Shown: piece after piece, positions 56,450 to 64,000 of the stretch
How positions within the stretch are numbered: the first letter of the stretch is position 1
Layout of the letters: every line of letters begins with the position of its first letter
From: Bolinopsis microptera
Taxonomy: Eukaryota; Ctenophora; Tentaculata; Lobata; Bolinopsidae
DNA length: 64,000 nucleotides
Assembly (NCBI RefSeq): GCF_026151205.1
Contig: NC_087072.1
Location: 12,316,169-12,380,168, forward strand
Reading direction: 5' to 3'
The notes under the pieces: model-generated
What the model was told of the DNA's origin: nothing
The model's database searches: none
The model's input: only the letters and a program-made list of their open reading frames with translations
Position numbers and translations under genes: made by a program

Positions 56450-59400
56450 ATGTTGGCGCAGCAGGGAACACTCGAGGTTTGTACTGATTAACTTAATTAT
56501 TTCTTATCAAATTACGTCTCTGTTATTGTTACATTATTGAATGACTCTAAAACGCGGTGGAAGGTATTTCATTTCTGTAAAAGACAACTGAATCAAATAT
56601 TATTCAAAAAGTCAATCCTTGAAAGAATTTTTATATACATGTTACATAGAATATTCCTTTTCAATAATTATTTTTCTTTGTGGATGTTTGGTCGGAATGA
56701 TTCAAGAATCCAAGATGAATCACCGCGTTGTCTGCTGCTATTTATTAATAAAAGTTTGCAAATAATTTCGGCATGCTATGCCGTTTGCGCTCATCTTTAG
56801 CAAATAATGTTTAGCCAGCCACCATTTTAGCCGACTAAATTATGGCCAATACAATAAACTAATTTACACTTACAGTGTGCTCGTGTAGACACAAACGCTT
56901 TATTTTAGTTCAGATATGCGCATTTAAAAGTTGCCAATGTTAAATTTTGTTTTTAGAGATCAGCGCTTGGCCCGAAACCGGAAGTGATTTTACCGTTCTA
57001 CCAAGGGAGCAGAAGTCCATCCCCAGAGACGGCAGGTCAAACTTTAGCAGAAGAAAATCACATCGTATTCGTAAGTGGAAAACTAAGGATGCTGTTTTTG
57101 AACTTAATTACAGATGCAAACTTTATTGAGGACTCAAAAGAATAGGACGACTATTAGGATTTAGGTGAAGTAATGATCATTACACCACAGATTGGAAGTG
57201 AGAAGCCGGATTTACTATTACCTGACTACAGAAGATATGAGACTCATGAACCTTCTGCATCAGACCGTCAAGGATCAACTCAGGTCCAACTTCACAACCC
57301 CGGGAGGCAGGATATGAGCAGGAAGAGTGGAAAGGATCGTGCTGCTAAACTTGACTGGAGCGCCAATATTGACAATGCCTCTCCACGATATGAGGTCGGG
57401 AATTCCGCATTATTAAACAATACTTCTTTATGACAGGGTGGGCCAGAGAAAACTGATTGTTCTGAATCGCTCACCTTTTTTCGCATTTTATGTCCGATTC
57501 TCACATTCTCTGACTTAGTACATGCTTATTGTGTTTTTGCTATAAGAGGGAGGATTATCCATAAACTAAAACTTCAGTAATCTATTTAAAATTAAATATA
57601 AACTATCATCCTCAGGTGATCGGCAGTAAACCTGATATTATTTTACCCATGTTCGGCTACCAGTCACCTTTATACAAGTCGCCTGTACCTTCTCGTCTGG
57701 ACTGGAGTGCAAACATAGAAATAGAATCTCAGGTCTGTGGGTTGTATTTTAAAATAGTTCTGAAAAGCTGGCAGCTAGAAGCTCGAAATAGCGATACACT
57801 AGGATAGCGAAATTTAACGGCCAGCTGTGGCATAGTATTAGTGTAAACTTACCTAAGAATCTACAAATAAGGGTGTTGACAGGGCGCTACATTATCCTGT
57901 TTTGAGGAAGTTCCTGGGTCAATTAACAGTGGGAAGGAAGGGGGGCTGGGGAGGGGGGGGGGGGGGGGGGGGGGTAATCAACATATTGTGGGCTACAAGA
58001 TACAACAAGTAGAACAAGACAGGAACTTTGGTTACTGTTGTGATTTGTGGCGCAGAATTACAGGGGTTTCTAACAACATAGATAAATCAGGTTTAACCGG
58101 AAATCTCTAACCTAGGTGCTAGGGAAGTAGTAATTAGTAATTAGTAGTAATTACAACAAATTAAAATGAGTATTAAAAAAGGATGGCCTCTGGAGAGAAT
58201 GGGTCATTTCTTTGATCACATATGTTTCATAGTCTATGAAACGGTTTAGTTTTGTACGTGCTCAATATATGAACGTGCGAGCTATAGTTTAGTGTCTCTT
58301 CGACCAATGCTAACAATAATTATCGTATCTGCTCGATAAATGACGCATTTTGTTTTATTTCATTGTCAGGGGAGTAATCATCATAATATTAACATATATA
58401 ATATAATATACGCTCTGTGCATTTAAAATGTATGGTGAATTGTAAGAAGCTGATTTACGTAGTCAGACTTGACCGCCTTTTAGTTTTTATAATTGCTTAC
58501 TGATTCGCTCATTATACGTTGGTCACGCTTAAGCAACTTGAATGATTTCTGATTACAGGCTCCAGCCAAAGTGTCTCACCGAATACAGAGCCCCGAGTCT
58601 AAAGTAATGAACTGGAATGCCAATATCGAGTCAGCCTCCCCCGGTCCACCTGCTTATGAAGAGGTCCGTCATTGTAGATTCAATGTTTCATCACACATAG
58701 CACTAGGAGATAACTTTACTAAAAGTGAAAAGCTACTATCATCGCCTTTAGATAAAAAATCCTCCATATTTAAACTGACTTAAAGTAAAGCATTAGTCAT
58801 AAATGTTTTCGGGATTTGGATTCAGCAGTCAGCTGAGAGAAAATAGCAGACAGCTGACTGCTGAGAAACAATAGCAACAAGTTGCGTTGTTATGTTGCCA
58901 GAAACTATTAAAGAAATTGACCTTCAGGAATAAAATTTAGAATCGAGCAAATATAAATGCAGCAAGTTTTAAGGCTGATCCTTACGTTATCGAAAAACCC
59001 CGAAATCATTTTAGAAAATTTAGTTCTGAGATTCTCAGGAAAAGTAAATAGCGCGTAAATAGTTGGAGGGGGTATAGTAAAAGGGGGTGATAGAATTTAC
59101 ATAATATATCTAGTTCATATATTATAAGCTTTATTAATTTAAAATGGGACAAAAGTTGATTATTATTCTTAAGTGTCAGATCCTCAGATTAAATCTCAAT
59201 TTTAATTTCAACAACTTTTTAAACATTCCCAATTGTGTCTGCTCACAGGAATACAATATGCTTCCCAGTCCCGCTATCGTTGCGCAGAATGCCCCTCTTC
59301 TGGAGAATGCCCCACTTCTGAAGAAAACGTGGACACCCAAACAGGTTGGTTCTGTGAAAATTAATCAGCTCGCTATTCGATAATCCCTGTATAACATGTA

Positions 59401-60460
59401 AGTAGCCTCATCAGTTGAAATCCAGAAGTTGACGATTGTTAAATTTATAAATTATTTTTTGGAATTGACGCACATGTGTGATTATAACATAATTCATACA
59501 TCCATAGTACTACTACTAGCACTTATCAGGGAAGTAGTGGTTACAAGTGGTTACTAGTAGTTACTAGTAGTTACTAGTGGTTACTAGTGGTTACTAGTGG
59601 TTACTAGTGGTTACTAGTGGTTACTAGGTTATTAATTAGTAGATTCTGACGGTTGACAATCTAGACTCAGGATGCAGAGCTGATGCTGGACATGCAGCAA
59701 GATGAAGTTATCAGTCGCATCCATTCGGTAAGAGCCTTCCTACTTTTGTACCTTTCTACTTTTCTTGCTGATACTTACGCAAAATTGTTGAAGGATATAT
59801 AGTAATACAGTTGCTGTTAAATAAAATAAATTACAATATTGTACTCCAGATAAGTGCAAGGGAAAAGACGAGGAAACGTAGATCAGTCACTCAAAGTTTC
59901 AAATTGAAAATGGTAAGTGACTGACAACTCCTCTTTAAGTTGTTTGCTTTTTACTGGTATCTGTTTTTACTAGTGGTCCGTATCTGGATTACTTTAATTG
60001 AATTTACGGATTCAAATTTTAGATTTTATGTCATAACTTACTATTCAGTGATCTGATTTCGTCTTTTTCAGTTCAACAGAAAACCATCAAGAAAACAGGC
60101 TCCATCAAGAGCAGAAGTCATTAGCTACGTTCCAAACAAAACGGAACCCAATGAAAACATTAAAAAACTGAGAGGAAATGTTAACAGAAGGTCGGTGAGG
60201 GATGAGATAGCTTCTAACATGATGAGCGCTTATAGAGAGCAACACCGGGCTAAAGCTAAAGAAATCGAGTTCTCGGTAATTTTCTCCCGTCATTCATTTT
60301 TCATTCCAGTTATTCAAAAGGGTGAGACAGGACCTGCTAATGCTATTACGAATCACAATATTTCAATAGATTCCATTATGTTGCTACCAGTTCAGTAAAT
60401 AATCTCCCTCAGTTCCCCATGGAAATCGTACCTCCTCTGGCGAAGCAGTTCATTGACGAG
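56450..60460 (+). CDS. Unrecognised multi-exon gene with repeated motif, 3' end not found
   Basis: Ten exons with GT/AG borders: 56450-56476, 56957-57070, 57191-57394, 57616-57732, 58559-58663, 59249-59344, 59671-59727, 59850-59912, 60072-60275 and 60413-60460. Every one is a multiple of three and starts and ends in phase 0; together they code for 345 residues. A motif recurs: LGPKPEVILPFYQGSRSP, IGSEKPDLLLPDYRRYE and IGSKPDIILPMFGYQSP, each an exon start, and KLDWSANID, RLDWSANIE and VMNWNANIE near exon ends. Later exons are basic (EKTRKRRSV, NRKPSRKQAPS) with a helical RDEIASNMMSAYREQHRAK. No membrane span or signal peptide is seen. I recognise no family; a cytoskeletal or ciliary role is a guess. 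The gene continues past 60460, where a LINE lies in the next intron. Confidence 0.7.
57953..57974 (+). repeat. Poly-G tract of 22
   Basis: A G run in intron 4 of the phase-0 repeat gene. Confidence 0.93.
59537..59626. repeat. 10-bp tandem repeat TTACTAGTGG
   Basis: Nine or so copies with TTACTAGTAG variants, in the intron before exon 7. Confidence 0.93.
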
Positions 60461-60502
60461 GTGAGTTGAATCATTATTTTTTGCACTCGACACGGTGACG
60501 AC

Positions 60503-61200
60503 CATGACTACTACTACTACTACTACTACTATGTCGGAACTAAGTCCGATCTACGTCAGATAACCCCCTCCATATATCCCTGTCCTGCATCAGGGTTCGC
60601 AGTTCCTCTTTAGAGTTTGTCCCAGCTTCCTTCAGTAACATAGACAAGTAGCTTTGTCTTGGTCGGCCTTGCTGTGCTCTACCATGCAATTGCATAGGTT
60701 CCCAAATCCCATAAGACTAAATCAGTGGTAAGTAGCGCAGGATGTCTGATGCAGTGTCCCGCCATTTTTAGTCTCCTGCTTCGTAACTTGTTTGACAGCC
60801 TTGGTAGACTACCTTACAAAGTTATATTGCTGACCTTGTCCTTCCATGAGATACCCATGGCACCATACGCAGCATCTTTGTGTATGTCCCGTCCGAACTT
60901 TTTTCTTGAGCCTTTGTCAGTGTCCCGGTTTCTGATCCGTAGAGCAGTACTGACTCAAAAGCCGCTATGAACAATCTAATCTTTAGGCTCTTTGAGAGTT
61001 TTGATTTCCAGATATCCTTCAGTCTATGTAGGGCACCCCATGCTTTTCCCTTTCTAACCCTTATCTCCCTATCTGTGCTCTCAATCCAGGAGCCTAAGTA
61101 GATGAAATCATCCACATTTTCTATGGCTTTCCCAGATCGACTTTGGAGGTCGCTAGATCGATCCTCCATATTCAATGTCATAACCTTGGTCTTGCCTTCG
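60503..61200 (-). mobile_element. RTE-type LINE fragment (copy A)
   Basis: Minus-strand peptide KVMTLNMEDRSSDLQS, ENVDDFIYLGSWIESTDREI, GALHRLKDIWKSKLSKSLKI and VLLYGSET, followed by the 3' part also seen in copy C and a (TAG)n tail at 60509-60531. It is 5'-truncated at 61200, with frameshifts. It lies in the intron after exon 10 of the phase-0 repeat gene, in antisense. Confidence 0.88.
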
Positions 61201-61548
61201 ATAATGTAGCACCAAATGTAACTTCTGGGCGGCGCCAGCCTTTCTCTCCAAATAGGTCGAGTGTACACTGACCGAGAGCCTTTTTGTGAAGGTACTTAGT
61301 CTCATGAAGATAAGTCAGCTTGCTATCGGAGACAAAGGAAGCAAGAGAGGAGCAAGAATGTTCAATACCTTAGCTAATATTCAATATCGATACATATATT
61401 CGATATTGTTAAAGTCTTGCGGACCAACATGGCGCTACAGTAAGTTGTAATCCTCCAATAGGATTTAGACCATGCTTAACAGAGATTGATTAATCCCACG
61501 CTTAATATTAGGATCCTTGATTACTGTAGCTGGTGCCCAAAATTTCGA
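61201..61548. repeat. 348-bp dispersed repeat, copy 1
   Basis: It matches 63653-64000 base for base except for scattered substitutions, starting ATAATGTAGCACCAAATGTA. It contains GACCAACATGGCGCTACAGT. It abuts the 5' truncation point of LINE copy A. The second copy reaches the window edge, so the unit may be longer. Confidence 0.93.
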
Positions 61549-61992
61549 TATAAGATCTACATTTTTGGCATTACAGAAACTTACAAACTCCCCATGCCGT
61601 TGGGTGCCCGGTACTGTCCCGGCCCCATGCCACTATCCCGGCCCCATGCCACTGTTTGTCTGTATTTTTCAATTTTACATTTTCCTAAAAAGTCAACGAG
61701 CACTGATATTGAGCGTTCATATATTTATAAAAAGATGTCTTTCTAAATTTCCATGGTTAACTTTAATAGAATTATGTCGAAATATTATAAGTTCAGATTA
61801 CAGAATCGAAAAAATATTTGAATTATAAATTTGCTTTGTTTTCACCGAAAAATATGGCCTTAGTTTATTATCGTATGATTAGGCACAATAACAAGTAAAA
61901 CTAAAAGCTGAATGCAGTTGATAATAACAAGAAAAATAAATGTTTATATTTAACCAAAAATATTGACATCTCTTCTTTTATTTTCTCTGTCC
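61549..61992. other. AT-rich spacer
   Basis: No gene. It includes a minus-strand AATAAA at about 61978-61983 that probably serves the secreted-protein gene. Confidence 0.45.
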
Positions 61993-62589
61993 TTATTGGC
62001 AGATGAAGGGCTTCAAGGGAGAGGTTCCAGCTTCGTAAGCTATCCTTGTGACTCTGTGTCTGATTAAGGCATCGGGCATGCAGACAACAGGTGGAAGGGC
62101 TACCTTTGCAACTATCTCACCCTTCACGGATACCACCAGGAACTTGCCTTTCAGCTTCATGTCCAGGGTTAGTCCGGGTGGTGTTAGAGTGAACTTGAAG
62201 TCCTTGCAGATCGCCCACATCGGATACTCGCTGTCAGGAACATCAGTGACGCAGTCGTTCTCGGTGAAGTCCCCACATCCACCATCCGTGTGCATCGCTT
62301 CCAATTTCAAAGTAGCTTTTCCATCAGAACTCTCCGGTAGCGCAACCGAGACCTGCAATTCGATGATGGCCAGTTTTCGGTTGTAAAGCTTGATTAATCC
62401 AAGATCTCGTTCCAAGGTCTGTGTTCCCACTCTCTGAGCGAAGGGGTAAAATACCGACTTCTGTCTTCTACGTGACAGCTTATATCCGTACATACGACTT
62501 TGTTCTTTCAGTCGAAGGCACTGTATCTGTCGTGCCTCAGAACAGTACACAAGTACGAGTGTCAAAGCTAGCAACGTGGTTAAATGCAT
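61993..62589 (-). CDS. Unrecognised secreted protein, intronless
   Basis: A 198-residue frame from an ATG at 62589. The N-terminus MHLTTLLALTLVLVYCSEA is a textbook signal peptide with cleavage likely after SEA. The mature part has six Cys (in IQCLRL, GGCGDF, NDCVTD, AICKDF, VVCMPD and the end FICQ), an even number that would allow three disulfides. Alternating hydrophobic stretches (KLAIIELQVSVALP, FTLTPPGLTLDMKLKGKFLV) suggest a beta-rich domain. A basic RRRQK follows the N-terminus. TAA is followed within 15 bases by AATAAA. No family is recognised. It sits antisense within, or just after, the phase-0 repeat gene. Confidence 0.7.
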   Translation of the reverse strand: MHLTTLLALTLVLVYCSEARQIQCLRLKEQSRMYGYKLSRRRQKSVFYPFAQRVGTQTLERDLGLIKLYNRKLAIIELQVSVALPESSDGKATLKLEAMHTDGGCGDFTENDCVTDVPDSEYPMWAICKDFKFTLTPPGLTLDMKLKGKFLVVSVKGEIVAKVALPPVVCMPDALIRHRVTRIAYEAGTSPLKPFICQ

Positions 62590-62997
62590 TTTAGGAGTTC
62601 TTCGGGAAATTGATTCAACAAACGATTGTAACTCGTAATCAATAGAAATGAAACATAGGCATGTTTCAGTTTACGCAGGGTTATTTTTCTATGAGGTCCA
62701 CGTACCCAGACTATGCGATTGGTTTAACTATACATACAAATATTCGCCTCCACGATGAAGTTTACATTTTGTCAATTGATAAATTACATATGCTGGGGCA
62801 TAATGATAACTTTACACCCCCCACATGTGTAATGTGTATTGGCTTCACGAGCTCCTTGTTGCGAGTTTCAGGCATCCTGATAAAAATATTTTGTTTTCGG
62901 GCCCGCTAAAAATACAGGATATCCACCTGATATCTGATTACTTAAATCGGACCTAGTCTACAATAGATCTACTGTTGTCTACGCTAAGTTTTAAAGA
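62590..62997. other. Upstream flank of the secreted-protein gene
   Basis: No TATA box is obvious within 80 bases. Open frames here are unconvincing. Confidence 0.35.
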
Positions 62998-63480
62998 TAG
63001 TTTTTAGAAAATCCCGTCCAAACTTGTTTCTTGAGCCTTCGTCAGTGTCCAGGTTTCTGATCCGTAGAGCAGTACTGACTCACAAGCCGCTATGAACGAT
63101 CTAATCTTTAGGCTCTTTGAGAGTTTGGATTTCCAGATATCCTTCAGTCTATGTAGGGCACCCCATGCTTTTCCCTTTCTAACCCTTATCTCCCTATCTG
63201 TGCTCTCAATCCAGGAGCCTAAGTAGATGAAATCATCCACATTTTCTATGGCTTCCCCAGATCGACTTTGGAGGTCGCTAGATCGATCTTCCATATTCAA
63301 TGTCATAACCTTGGTCTTGCCTTCGTTTATGTGAAGTCCCACGCTCGCTGCCGCTGATTCTACTCGGAGCAGGAACTCGTTAGCCTTATCCAAGTCCTCA
63401 GATATAAGTGCTATATCATCTGCAAAGTCCACATCGGTGATGATCTTGGGCCCACTCTTCTGCTTGAACGACCATGATTG
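62998..63480 (-). mobile_element. RTE-type LINE fragment (copy B)
   Basis: The longest reverse transcriptase piece of the three: KQKSGPKIITDVDFADDIAL with the catalytic ADD, AAASVGLHINEGKTKVMT, then the same blocks as copy A, ending TWTLTKAQETSLDG. It is truncated at both ends. The 172 bases between it and the 348-bp repeat are unrelated to copy A. Confidence 0.9.
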
Positions 63481-63652
63481 GTCCGTTTTTGTTATGAGAG
63501 TTAACAGTTAGGGGCTAGAAACTTAGGGCCAGAAAATAAAAAGGAGAAAGGAAGGTTTGGACGGCCCAAATTGTGGCTATTTTCTGTCCTAAATTTCGGC
63601 TAAGGTGAGTGAGTAACGTTGTGCAATGTAGAATAAAGTGGTCTAAAAATAG

Positions 63653-64000
63653 ATAATGTAGCACCAAATGTAACTTTTGGGCGGCGCCAGCCTTCCTCTC
63701 CAAATAAGTCGAGTGTACACTGACCGAGAGCTTTTTTGTGAAGGTACTTAGTCTCATGAAGATAAGTCAGCTTGCTATCGGAGACAAAGGAACCAAGAGA
63801 GGAGCAAAAATGTTCAATACCTTAGCTAATAATCAATATCGATACATATATTGGATTTTGTTAAAGTCTTGCGGACCAACATGGCGCTACAGTAAGTTGT
63901 AATCCTCCAATAGGATTTAGACCATGCTTAACAGAGATTGATTAATCCCACGCTGAATATTAGGATCCTTGATTATTGTAGCTGGTGCCCAAAATTTCGA
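63653..64000. repeat. 348-bp dispersed repeat, copy 2 (runs to window edge)
   Basis: Same orientation and almost the same sequence as 61201-61548, with a few substitutions such as TTACTGTAGC to TTATTGTAGC. As in copy 1, a minus-strand RTE fragment lies just to its left. Confidence 0.93.

Overview
This is animal nuclear DNA: it is AT-rich by eye, its genes carry spliceosomal introns with GT/AG borders, and it encodes a rhodopsin-like GPCR, a MINDY3 deubiquitinase, an RBM4-like RNA-binding protein, WDR76, ATP synthase subunit c, a Sam68-like STAR protein and an 11-beta-HSD1-like dehydrogenase. The mobile elements (a Penelope-like element with a GIY-YIG domain, CR1/Jockey- and RTE-type LINEs, a pogo-like transposon, a hAT-like MITE, a large foldback element) suit an invertebrate. 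I cannot name the species from sequence alone.

Layout. 1-500 is the 3' end of a GPCR gene (+). 1.7-12.1 kb is compact and all on the minus strand: MINDY3 (one apparent 1-nt frameshift), an RBM4-like gene, an N-terminal-only WDR76 paralogue, a decayed third WDR76 copy, full WDR76, ATP synthase c, and a mitochondrial ribosomal protein (probably mL40). 12.7-19.5 kb holds an orphan exon and a transposon graveyard, including a LINE nested inside a Penelope-like element and a MITE. 22.9-32.2 kb is the STAR/KH gene (+), with two possible 3' ends; its putative last intron carries five tandem perfect heat-shock-element triplets, three perfect CRE palindromes and a hAT-type MITE with an exact 8-bp target duplication. 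37.0-38.8 kb is the SDR gene with an upstream cluster of four GTCACGTGAC palindromes and two CArG boxes. 42.5-48.3 kb is a hub of satellites and homopolymers ending in a 1.2-kb foldback element. 50-55 kb holds a LINE fragment, a pogo-type transposon remnant and a small family of unrecognised single-pass membrane proteins in inverted arrangement. 56.4-60.5 kb is a ten-exon gene of unknown function in which every exon is phase 0 and a short motif recurs. 60.5-64 kb holds two RTE-type LINE fragments, a 348-bp repeat present twice, and an intronless secreted cysteine-containing protein (-).

The genes form no operon-like system; the known ones are housekeeping or signalling genes packed near one another. 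The least explained parts are the membrane-protein family, the phase-0 repeat gene, the secreted protein and the regulatory-site arrays. Exon borders were read by eye from splice signals and frame continuity; no transcript or database evidence was available.
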